From positions 1-16,114 of the forward strand of contig JAZNHI010000249.1 of NCBI GenBank assembly GCA_045576895.1: DNA of 16,114 nucleotides, in the 5' to 3' direction. The first letter of the stretch is position 1. Every line of letters begins with the position of its first letter. The notes beneath the pieces are model-generated. The model ran no database searches. It was given only the letters and a program-made list of their open reading frames with translations, and was not told the origin of the DNA. Of this stretch, positions 7,567-13,942 are shown piece by piece. This DNA is from UBA3792 sp045576895 (GTDB taxonomy: Bacteria; Bacillota; Clostridia; Christensenellales; CAG-138). The position numbers were made by a program, and so were the translations under genes.

Positions 7567-7593
7567 AAAGCTCCCCCTGCGGGAGCTTTTTTT
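7567..7593 (+). terminator. Rho-independent terminator after the lpdA remnant
   Basis: A 9-bp stem pairs AAAGCTCCC (7567-7575) with GGGAGCTTT (7581-7589) around a 5-nt loop, and Ts continue to 7593. It probably terminates the hypothetical gene transcript and was once an lpdA terminator. It sits 14 nt after the remnant stop, much like the terminator that follows the intact lpdA. Confidence 0.88.
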
Positions 7594-7606
7594 GTACGTG
7601 CGGATA

Positions 7607-7635
7607 TTGCCTTTGCCGCGAAAAAAGTGTATACT
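7607..7635 (+). promoter_or_regulatory. Sigma-A-type promoter for the acyltransferase operon
   Basis: TTGCCT (7607-7612), a 17-nt spacer, and TATACT (7630-7635). The expected start near 7642 gives a leader of about 50 nt before the ATG at 7694. The promoter lies just after the preceding terminator. Confidence 0.7.
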
Positions 7636-7649
7636 ATTTATAATCGCGG

Positions 7650-7679
7650 GAACGCGGAACATGCCGCATTCGCGCGTTC
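7650..7679 (+). promoter_or_regulatory. Leader hairpin abutting the Shine-Dalgarno site of the acyltransferase gene
   Basis: GAACGCGGAA (7650-7659) can pair with TTC (7669-7671) and CGCGTTC (7673-7679), leaving one bulged G and a 9-nt loop. The hairpin ends right next to the GGGGAGA ribosome site (7680-7686). It may control translation, but this is inferred from position only. Confidence 0.4.
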
Positions 7680-7693
7680 GGGGAGAATTCACT

Positions 7694-8845
7694 ATGGACA
7701 GAAGAGTCAAACGGCATCGATTCCATCAAAGCTGCATGACCGTGATACGGGTCGTGCTCGGTCCGCTGGTCCGGCGAATCTACGGATTTCGGATCGATCG
7801 CCCGGCAACCGTCCCGGAGCCGTTTCTGGTCGTGGCAAATCACGTTACGGCGGCGGACCCGGCACTGCTGCCGCAGTCGTTCAAACAGCAGATGTACTTT
7901 GTCGCAAGCGAGCATCTGATGCAGAAAGGGCTGCCCTCAAAGCTTCTGCGGTTCGTGTTCGATCCGATCGTGCGCCGCAAGGGCGATTCCGCGGTCACCG
8001 CCGTCAAGGAGATGCTCACCTGTCTCAAAAACGGGCAGAACGTGTGCGTGTTCCCGGAGGGGACCTGCTCCTTTGACGGAACTAACTCGCCGATGCTGCC
8101 GACGATCGGACGCCTTGCGAAGACCGCGGGCGTGACGCTGGTGACCTATCGGTTCGAGGGCGGCTATTTCACCCTGCCCCGCTGGGGACGCGGGATCCGC
8201 CGCGGATCGTTCCGCGGACATATCGTAAACACGTATGCGCCCGAAGCGCTCAAAGCGATGTCCGTCTCCGAGGTCAACGCGGCGATCGTCGCGGATCTCG
8301 ACGAAAACGCCTATGCGCGGCAGGAACAGCTGCACGCGGTCTACAAAAGCAAATGCCGCGCCGAATACCTCGAAAGCGCATTCTTCCTCTGCCCCGCCTG
8401 CAAGCGGGTCGGCACGATCGAAACGCGCGGCGACACGATCCGCTGCAGCTGCGGTCTTTCGGGCAGGCTCGATGAACAGTACCGGCTGATCAATCTGCCG
8501 GTGTCGACGCTTCCCGAATGGGACGCGCTCGCGCTTGCATGGCTCAAAGCGCATGCCGCCGATCCCGACTTCTCGTTTGCGGACGCGGACGCGGTCCTGT
8601 GGGAAAACGACGACGCGCACCGCAAAAAGCAGCTCTGCGCCGGTCCGATGCGCATGACGCGCGACGGCTTCTCGGTCGGAGACCGCGCCTTTGCACTGTC
8701 CGATATCTCCGACATGGAGCTGGTGCGGCGGAACCTGCTCGTCTTCTCGACGCGTGACGCGCACTATCAGGTCAGCGGACGCCCCGCGCTCAACACCCGC
8801 AAATATATGCTTCTGTATCATATCCTGAAAGGAACCGAATCATGA
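7694..8845 (+). CDS. PlsC-type lysophospholipid acyltransferase with C-terminal zinc ribbon
   Basis: The N-terminal ~220 residues are a 1-acyl-sn-glycerol-3-phosphate acyltransferase-like domain: the catalytic HX4D motif is H50-D55 in VANHVTAADPALL, and the FPEGT motif starts at residue 120. Proteins of this family acylate lysophosphatidate or related acceptors at the membrane. At 383 residues it is longer than minimal PlsC (about 200-250). The extra part holds a Cys4 ribbon (C233, C236, C251, C253) followed by a region ending in a pattern like a bacterial PH domain (about 315-380). The start ATG at 7694 has GGGGAGA 7 nt upstream; an in-frame ATG at 7661 lies in the leader hairpin loop and lacks a ribosome site. 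The stop overlaps the next gene by ATGA, so the two are translationally coupled. The acceptor substrate is unknown. Confidence 0.85.
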   Translation: MDRRVKRHRFHQSCMTVIRVVLGPLVRRIYGFRIDRPATVPEPFLVVANHVTAADPALLPQSFKQQMYFVASEHLMQKGLPSKLLRFVFDPIVRRKGDSAVTAVKEMLTCLKNGQNVCVFPEGTCSFDGTNSPMLPTIGRLAKTAGVTLVTYRFEGGYFTLPRWGRGIRRGSFRGHIVNTYAPEALKAMSVSEVNAAIVADLDENAYARQEQLHAVYKSKCRAEYLESAFFLCPACKRVGTIETRGDTIRCSCGLSGRLDEQYRLINLPVSTLPEWDALALAWLKAHAADPDFSFADADAVLWENDDAHRKKQLCAGPMRMTRDGFSVGDRAFALSDISDMELVRRNLLVFSTRDAHYQVSGRPALNTRKYMLLYHILKGTES

Positions 8846-10302
8846 ATTACACCGCATCCAACACCTCGCTCTGGAGCCTGATCATTCAGGCAGGGCTCAT
8901 CGCCGCTTTTCTGCTGCTGGCAAACGTGCTGCGCCGCAAGGTGCCGTTCTTCAAACGCTCGCTGATGCCGACGGCGGTGCTCGCGGGGTTTCTGTTTCTG
9001 ATCCTGCGCACCGCGGGGCTTCTGATCTTCAAGGCGGAAACGCTCGAAAAGCTTCCGTACAATCCGTTCGACACGACGATCCTCGAGATGATGACCTACC
9101 ACGGCATTGCGATCGGCTTCATCGCGCTGTCGCTGCGCGTCACGAAAAAGGACGAAGGCGGCAAAGGCGCGCTGACCGCGCCGAAGAGCGGCGCGCTGAT
9201 CGTGTCCACGTACCTCGTGCAGGGGCTTGCGGGGCTTGCGATCTCGCTGCTCCTCTACTATCTCTTCTTCCGCGCGGATTCGCCGTTGTTCGCAGCAAGC
9301 GGCATTCTGCTGCCGATGGGCTACGGGCAGGGTCCCGGACAGGCGAACAACATCGGCAACTCGTTCGAAGCCCTCGGCCTCATCGGCGGACGCTCGTTCG
9401 GGCTTGCAATCGCCGCTGCGGGCTATCTCTGCGCGTGCATCGTCGGCGTGATCTACATCAACGTGCTTGCGCGCCGCAAAAAGCGCGAACGCGCCGCGCA
9501 TGAGGATATTTCCGGCTCGGTCGTGACGGTCGAAGACTTTCAGGATGAGAACGAGATCCCGATCGCGGAATCGCTCGACAAGTTCTCGGTGCAGTTTGCG
9601 CTGGTGCTGCTGGTGTACCTCATCACCTTCCTGGTGAGCTGGGGGATCGATTCACTGATCACCGGGCTTGCGCCGGGCGTTGCAAAGACCGTTTCGCCGC
9701 TGCTGTGGGGATTCAACTTCATCATCGGCACGCTGATGGCGATGCTCACCCGCAAGGTTTTGGGCGTCTTCCGCAAGACGAAGGCGATGACGCGCCAGTA
9801 CCAGAACAACTATCTTTTGAGCCGCATCTCGGGACTTGCGTTCGACCTGATGATCGTCTGCGGCATTGCAAGCATCAACATCGAGGATCTTTCGGGGCTC
9901 TGGGTCCCGTTCGCGCTGATGGCGGTCGCGGGCGGCGCCGTGACCTTCGTGTGGCTTCGGTGGCTATCCAAAAAGATCTATCCGAACTACTCCGAGGAAG
10001 CGTTCGTGTCCATGTACGGCATGATGACCGGCACGATCAGCTCCGGCGTCATGCTGCTGCGTGAGATCGATCCGAACTTCAAGACGCCCGCCGCGAACAA
10101 TCTGCTGACGGGCAGCGCGTTCGCGATCGTGTTCGGCGCGCCGATGCTGGTGCTCGTCGGACTTGCGCCGCAGTCGCTTGTCAAGACATGGATCACGCTT
10201 GGACTGCTCGTTGCATACCTTGCGCTGCTTCTGGTCTTCCTGCTCCTGGTGCGCAAAAAGAACGCCGCGCCGAAGGAGTCCGCCGAAAACACGCCCGAAT
10301 AA
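8842..10302 (+). CDS. Sodium/glutamate symporter (GltS)-family membrane protein
   Basis: The protein has 486 residues and many hydrophobic segments (first at about 12-30, then spread to residue 470). It shows the inverted-repeat layout of the GltS family. GYGQGPGQANNIGNSFEALG (161-180) and MMTGTISSGVMLLREIDP (394-411) are the matching re-entrant-loop-like signatures of the two halves. E. coli GltS, at about 400 residues, takes up glutamate with sodium. This protein is longer because of a charged loop at about 211-248 and a polar C-terminal tail, and its loop signature differs from that of E. coli GltS, so the substrate may not be glutamate. Its ATG overlaps the acyltransferase stop (ATGA at 8842-8845), which implies co-translation. 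It could import an amino acid or another organic anion. Confidence 0.8.
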   Translation: MNYTASNTSLWSLIIQAGLIAAFLLLANVLRRKVPFFKRSLMPTAVLAGFLFLILRTAGLLIFKAETLEKLPYNPFDTTILEMMTYHGIAIGFIALSLRVTKKDEGGKGALTAPKSGALIVSTYLVQGLAGLAISLLLYYLFFRADSPLFAASGILLPMGYGQGPGQANNIGNSFEALGLIGGRSFGLAIAAAGYLCACIVGVIYINVLARRKKRERAAHEDISGSVVTVEDFQDENEIPIAESLDKFSVQFALVLLVYLITFLVSWGIDSLITGLAPGVAKTVSPLLWGFNFIIGTLMAMLTRKVLGVFRKTKAMTRQYQNNYLLSRISGLAFDLMIVCGIASINIEDLSGLWVPFALMAVAGGAVTFVWLRWLSKKIYPNYSEEAFVSMYGMMTGTISSGVMLLREIDPNFKTPAANNLLTGSAFAIVFGAPMLVLVGLAPQSLVKTWITLGLLVAYLALLLVFLLLVRKKNAAPKESAENTPE

Positions 10303-10308
10303 GCGCGT

Positions 10309-10340
10309 CCGAAGCGGGATCGCCGCGATCTTCCCTTCGG
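10309..10340 (+). other. Imperfect intergenic hairpin between the transporter and DUF6273 genes
   Basis: CCGAAG (10309-10314) pairs with CTTCGG (10335-10340), with further partial pairing inside (GATCG with CGATC). No T-run follows, so it is not a classic terminator. It may attenuate, be an mRNA processing site, or stabilise the upstream message. I saw no clear promoter in the 63-nt gap. Confidence 0.35.
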
Positions 10341-10365
10341 TTCTGCACAGGTGAAAGGGGATTGT

Positions 10366-11313
10366 ATGAAAGACCGGTATCGCAAAGACTGCTTCCGGGA
10401 TCCGCAGCAACAGCCGTACCGGACAAACGGACGGCCGCAGTACGGCGACGGCAGCGCCGCATCCTCCGGCACAAGCCAGCCGTTCCTTGCCGCCGGTCTG
10501 CTGTTTTTGTCCGCGATCGTGCTGGCGGCGCTGATCTGGATCGTCTATGCGTCATGCGCGGGCGACCGTGAGCCGACGGAGATCGTTCCGATCGCAATGT
10601 CCGAACAGACGGCTTCGCCCTTGCCCTCAATCGAAGAGACCGCGCAGACGCCCTCTCCCTCCCCGTCTCCCTCGCCTTCGCCTGCGGTTACGCCCTCTTT
10701 CGGCGACGTTTCGGTCGGAGACGAGATCCTGTTCGGGCATTACGAGCTGGACAACGATCCCTACTACGAGCCGGAGCCGATCCCGTGGATCGTGCTCGAC
10801 CGGCAGCCGGGCAGGATCCTTGTGCTCAGCAAGTACGCGCTGAACAGCAAAGCGTATCAGACCTACGAGAACGAACGCCCGAACATCACCTGGGCGCAGT
10901 GCGAGCTGCGGGACTGGCTGAATCACGATTTCTTTTCCAAGGCGTTCGACGCGGACGAGCAAAGCCGGATCCTGTCAGAAACGGTCCCGGCAGACGTCAA
11001 CCCCGCGCACCGGAACGTCGATCCGGGAAACGACACGGAAGATCGGGTCTTTCTGTTAAGCGCCGCGGAGGTGCTCCGGTATTTTCCGAGCCCTGCCGCA
11101 AGGCTGTGTTTCCCGACGGAATACGCGCGCGAGTGCGGCGCGGACACGGACGACGCCGACGGCAGATGCTGGTGGTGGCTCCGGTCTCCGGGGCATTCAC
11201 AGACCTCGGCGGCGATCGTCTCCAAGTTCGACGGAGAGATCGTAACGAACTATATCGGAATGGATAACGTCGGCATTCGCCCCGCCATGTGGATCGCCTG
11301 CGCAGACGAATAA
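10366..11313 (+). CDS. Single-pass membrane protein with extracytoplasmic DUF6273 domain (first of pair)
   Basis: The layout of the 315 residues is as follows: a polar Gln/Arg-rich cytoplasmic tail (1-38), one transmembrane helix (about 40-61), a Ser/Pro linker with a run of SP repeats (about 96-107), and a DUF6273 ectodomain (about 116-312). The domain is recognised from SVGDEILFGHYE, the IPWIVLD strand, TWAQCELRDWLN and the closing WWWLRSPG ... NVGIRPAMWI. Its C-terminal pattern recalls C-type-lectin/FGE-like folds (inference). The function of DUF6273 is not known to me; surface display or sensing is likely from the architecture. The start ATG at 10366 follows AAAGGGGA (10354-10361); a GTG at 10351 would leave no ribosome site. 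A related gene follows 31 nt downstream. Confidence 0.8.
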   Translation: MKDRYRKDCFRDPQQQPYRTNGRPQYGDGSAASSGTSQPFLAAGLLFLSAIVLAALIWIVYASCAGDREPTEIVPIAMSEQTASPLPSIEETAQTPSPSPSPSPSPAVTPSFGDVSVGDEILFGHYELDNDPYYEPEPIPWIVLDRQPGRILVLSKYALNSKAYQTYENERPNITWAQCELRDWLNHDFFSKAFDADEQSRILSETVPADVNPAHRNVDPGNDTEDRVFLLSAAEVLRYFPSPAARLCFPTEYARECGADTDDADGRCWWWLRSPGHSQTSAAIVSKFDGEIVTNYIGMDNVGIRPAMWIACADE

Positions 11314-11344
11314 CGGTATCCGACAGGGATGTGAGGAGGAGATT

Positions 11345-12463
11345 ATGGCAAATCAGTATGACAGAAACGGATCTTTCGATCCGCAGAACGGGCAGCGTTC
11401 CGGATTTCCGGAGGGCTCCAAGCATCTGACGCCCGCCGCACGGCAGTCGTGGGACCGATATGCGCAGCCGCCGAAGGGAGGCCGCTCACAATACGACAGA
11501 CCGGACGACGGCAGAAAACCGCCGGAAAAAGGGCGTGCGATCCTGATCGCGTGCATTGCGGTTCTGACCGCGTTATTGCTTGCTGCGGTCGCCTGGATCA
11601 TCTTCTCCGCAACACGCCGCAGCGGCGGATCCGATCCCGTACCGGAGACGTCTGCCGCGGAATCCGCGCCGACGCCTGAACCGATCTCCGTTCCGACGGA
11701 CGTGCCGACGGAAGCGCCCACCCCCGCACCGACGGATGCGCCGACGGAAGCTCCCACCCCCGCACCGACAGACGCGCCGACGGAAGCGCCCACGCCCGCG
11801 CCCACGCCCGCACCCACGCCTGCGCCTACGGCGGAACCCACGCCTGCACCCACGCCTGTGCCCACACCTGCGCCTACGCCCGCGCCCACGGCGGAACCGG
11901 ACAGCCCGGTCAAGCAGAACGGTCGCCCGGTCCTGTCGCCAAGCGAGCTTTCGCTCTACGACGTCGTGACCTTCGGCAGCTATCCGCAGACCGCGGACGG
12001 GAAAAAGCTGCCGATCGAATGGTACGTCATCCGGATCGATAAGAACACGGTCGAGCTCATCTCCGTGTACTGTCTTGACAGCATTCCGTTCAACAGCCGG
12101 AATCAACCGGTCCAGTTCACGACCAGCGATCTGTTCCGCTGGCTGAACAATACCTTCCGCGCGGAGGCGTTCGATCAGCGGGAGAACCGGATGGTGCCCC
12201 GCTCCATCACACTTTTAGACAGAGCGCAGGCAAAGGGACTGCTTAAGAAGTCCTATCGCGCCGCGGCAGGTACGGAATATGCGATTGCGCAGGGCTACAA
12301 CAGTACGCAGAACATCTGGTGGCTCGGCGAGTACGACGGTTCCTATCAGCTTGAAAAGATTTCCTACTGCGCATTCGCCATGGACGGCAACGGCGAGGTT
12401 CAGTCCTTTGAGGTCGATTTCCATCACAAGGGCGTGCGTCCGGTGATCATCATTCAGTTTTGA
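11345..12463 (+). CDS. Single-pass membrane protein with Thr/Pro repeat stalk and DUF6273 domain (second of pair)
   Basis: This protein has 372 residues and the same plan as its upstream neighbour: a polar basic cytoplasmic tail (1-63), a transmembrane helix (about 64-88), a long Pro/Thr/Ala stalk (about 109-187) and a DUF6273-type domain (about 203-372). Domain marks are SLYDVVTFGSYPQ, the LPIEWYVIR strand, FRWLNNTFR, NIWWLGEYDG and the terminal KGVRPVIIIQF. Only the domain is related to the first protein; the tails and stalks differ. The stalk is encoded by a minisatellite (see repeat). The GAGGAGGAG site (11333-11341) is very close to the ATG at 11345. The pair probably arose by duplication and then diverged. 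A terminator follows the stop. Confidence 0.8.
   Translation: MANQYDRNGSFDPQNGQRSGFPEGSKHLTPAARQSWDRYAQPPKGGRSQYDRPDDGRKPPEKGRAILIACIAVLTALLLAAVAWIIFSATRRSGGSDPVPETSAAESAPTPEPISVPTDVPTEAPTPAPTDAPTEAPTPAPTDAPTEAPTPAPTPAPTPAPTAEPTPAPTPVPTPAPTPAPTAEPDSPVKQNGRPVLSPSELSLYDVVTFGSYPQTADGKKLPIEWYVIRIDKNTVELISVYCLDSIPFNSRNQPVQFTTSDLFRWLNNTFRAEAFDQRENRMVPRSITLLDRAQAKGLLKKSYRAAAGTEYAIAQGYNSTQNIWWLGEYDGSYQLEKISYCAFAMDGNGEVQSFEVDFHHKGVRPVIIIQF
11705..11902 (+). repeat. Coding minisatellite in the Pro/Thr stalk (36-nt units and PTPA repeats)
   Basis: Two full 36-nt units (11705-11740 and 11741-11776) encode PTEAPTPAPTDA. A third begins at 11777 and passes into shorter PTPA repeats up to about 11902. Units differ mainly at wobble positions. 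This kind of in-frame repeat can expand or contract without a frameshift, changing stalk length. Confidence 0.85.
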
Positions 12464-12471
12464 ATCGTAAC

Positions 12472-12510
12472 AAAAACAGCCGAGCGGGATTGCCGCTCCG
12501 GCTGTTTTTT
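12472..12510. terminator. Rho-independent terminator between convergent genes
   Basis: AAAAACAGCCGAGCGG (12472-12487) pairs with CCGCTCCGGCTGTTTTT (12493-12509) with one bulged base, ending in a T-run to 12510. The 5' A-run gives a T-run on the opposite strand, so it can also end htrA transcription, whose stop lies 10 nt away. Confidence 0.85.
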
Positions 12511-12519
12511 GACTGTGCT

Positions 12520-13761
12520 TTACGGATTGTTCGGTACGTATTCGCCGAACGTAACGCGGACCTCCGAACGGTTTCCGTTGCGGCGGATCGTCAGGACTGC
12601 GGAATCGCCGGCGTTGTACGAAGCGATCATGTCGGACAGATCGTTGTTCGAAGACACCGCCTTTCCGTCGATTTCAAGGATCAGATCGCCGCTCTGAAGG
12701 CCTGCCGCCTCCGCAGGGCTGCCCTTCACGACATCCGTGACCTGCACGCAGCGCGTGCCGCCGAAGGAGAAGAAGCCGTAATCATTCGTCAGCGTGACGT
12801 CCTGCGTGTATACGCCGAGATACGCGCGGCCGGTGACATAGCCGTAATGCAGAAGGTCGTTGATCTCCTTGATCACGCTGTTGACCGGGATCGCAAAGCC
12901 GAGACCCTCGGCGTTCGAATCGGACACCTTCGCGTTGACGATGCCGATCAGTTTGCCGGAAGCGTTGAAGAGCCCGCCGCCGGAGTTGCCCGGACTGATC
13001 GCCGCGTCCGTCTGGATCAGCTCCATGTCCGTGCCTTCGACCGTGATGCTGCGCTTGACCGCCGAGATGATGCCGCCGGTCGCCGTACCGCGCAGCTCGC
13101 CCAGGGGGTTGCCGATCGCGATCACGTCCTCGCCGACGGTCAGCATATCGCTGTCGCCGAGCACGGTGGGAACGAGGTTGTTCGCCTCGATCTTGATGAT
13201 GGCGAGATCGTTGCGCGCGTCCGAACCGACGAGCGTCGCCGGATAGGATGCGTCGTCGTTCAGCGTGACGGTGATCGACTTCGCGCCGTCCACAACGTGC
13301 GCGCAGGTGGCGATATAGCCGTCCGCGGTCAGGATCACGCCGCTGCCGCTGCCCTGCTGTTCATACGTCTGCTGCCTGCCCCAGTAGGAGACCGTCGTTT
13401 CGAACACCGCGTCGATGCCGACGACGCTCGGCGCGCAAAGCTCCACAATTTGCGCACGCGTATACTGTCCTTCATAGGCGAATCCGGTCGAACCCGTCAG
13501 CGTCTGCACCGGTTCCGACGTTGCGAGCGCCGTGCTGTCGGCGGACTGCGCCGCAGGTTCCGTCGCCGCCGCGATCGCCGCGGGCTGCTCCTCCGCGGTG
13601 CGGTTCTTCTGCATCGTGCTGTTCATCAGCAGTATGCCGGCAAACAGACCGATCACGACCGCAACCGCCGTGCAGGCGATCAGCACCGCCGCGCCGACGC
13701 CGCTCTTTTTCCGTTTCGGTTCATAGGATCCGTAATATCCGTTATATCCGTTGTATTCCAT
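12520..13761 (-). CDS. htrA: HtrA/DegP-type membrane-anchored serine protease with PDZ domain
   Basis: This S1C-family protease degrades or processes misfolded proteins on the outer face of the membrane. It has 413 residues. A short Tyr/Gly-rich cytoplasmic tail is followed by a transmembrane anchor (about 22-46) and a low-complexity Ala/Thr/Ser linker. The trypsin-like domain runs from about 105 to 300, with catalytic H155 (ATCAHVVDG), D185 (RNDLAIIKI) and S260 (SPGNSGGG). The PDZ domain (about 310-405) shows AYLGV and GSPAEAAGLQSGDLIL. The ribosome site GGGAGGT lies 7 nt before the ATG. The gene is divergent from the DUF368 gene and convergent with the DUF6273 gene. All catalytic residues are intact, so it should be active; substrates are unknown. 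Confidence 0.94.
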   Translation of the reverse strand: MEYNGYNGYYGSYEPKRKKSGVGAAVLIACTAVAVVIGLFAGILLMNSTMQKNRTAEEQPAAIAAATEPAAQSADSTALATSEPVQTLTGSTGFAYEGQYTRAQIVELCAPSVVGIDAVFETTVSYWGRQQTYEQQGSGSGVILTADGYIATCAHVVDGAKSITVTLNDDASYPATLVGSDARNDLAIIKIEANNLVPTVLGDSDMLTVGEDVIAIGNPLGELRGTATGGIISAVKRSITVEGTDMELIQTDAAISPGNSGGGLFNASGKLIGIVNAKVSDSNAEGLGFAIPVNSVIKEINDLLHYGYVTGRAYLGVYTQDVTLTNDYGFFSFGGTRCVQVTDVVKGSPAEAAGLQSGDLILEIDGKAVSSNNDLSDMIASYNAGDSAVLTIRRNGNRSEVRVTFGEYVPNNP

Positions 13762-13801
13762 TTGCGTAACCTCCCAGCTCGCATCTTATCCGATGATCCC
13801 T

Positions 13802-13843
13802 ATTGTAAACACAGATTGTGAAATGAGTTTGTCGGAAATTCAA
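13802..13843 (-). promoter_or_regulatory. Candidate htrA promoter elements
   Basis: On the minus strand, TTGAAT (complement of 13838-13843) is separated by 17 nt from CACAAT (complement of 13815-13820). A second -10-like TACAAT is the complement of 13802-13807, but it lacks a good -35. Both are weak matches to consensus. Confidence 0.4.
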
Positions 13844-13861
13844 CGTTTTACGAACAAAACG
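13844..13861. promoter_or_regulatory. Inverted repeat in the htrA/DUF368 divergent intergenic region
   Basis: CGTTTT (13844-13849) and AAAACG (13856-13861) flank a 6-nt spacer. The site lies just upstream of the candidate htrA -35. It may be an operator; the evidence is symmetry and position only. Confidence 0.3.
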
Positions 13862-13874
13862 ATCTGCCGCCGTT

Positions 13875-13891
13875 TGTGAATAAGATGTAAG
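13875..13891 (+). promoter_or_regulatory. Direct repeat resembling a WalR box
   Basis: TGTGAA, a 5-nt spacer and TGTAAG match the WalR consensus (TGTWAH-N5-TGTWAH) at 10 of 12 defined positions, with exact spacing. It ends 16 nt upstream of the DUF368 -35. A related TGTAAA (13804-13809) and TGTGAA (13817-13822) occur nearby but with a 7-nt gap. No walR gene is in the window. Confidence 0.3.
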
Positions 13892-13907
13892 AAATCCCCG
13901 CGCACGG

Positions 13908-13936
13908 TTGACGAAACAGCCGCGCTGCCGTAAAAT
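13908..13936 (+). promoter_or_regulatory. Promoter of the DUF368 gene, placed for a leaderless transcript
   Basis: TTGACG (13908-13913), a 17-nt spacer and TAAAAT (13931-13936) make a near-consensus promoter. The -10 ends only 6 nt before the ATG at 13943, so the expected transcription start is at or next to the first base of the start codon. Confidence 0.7.
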
Positions 13937-13942
13937 GGTAGC

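Noticed and set aside
11705..11812. 36-nt periodic repeats as a CRISPR array
   Set aside because: The repeats are contiguous with no spacers, are in frame and encode PTEAPTPAPTDA.
11353..11913. Minus-strand Gly/Val/Ala repeat protein
   Set aside because: It is the reverse reading of the Pro/Thr stalk minisatellite of the DUF6273 gene.
10366..12463. Diversity-generating retroelement with C-type-lectin-like targets
   Set aside because: No reverse transcriptase, template repeat or matching variable repeat is seen in the window.
12460..13821. Long plus-strand open frame opposite htrA (453 codons)
   Set aside because: The minus strand encodes HtrA with all three catalytic residues and a PDZ domain; the plus frame is an Arg-rich shadow without a ribosome site.
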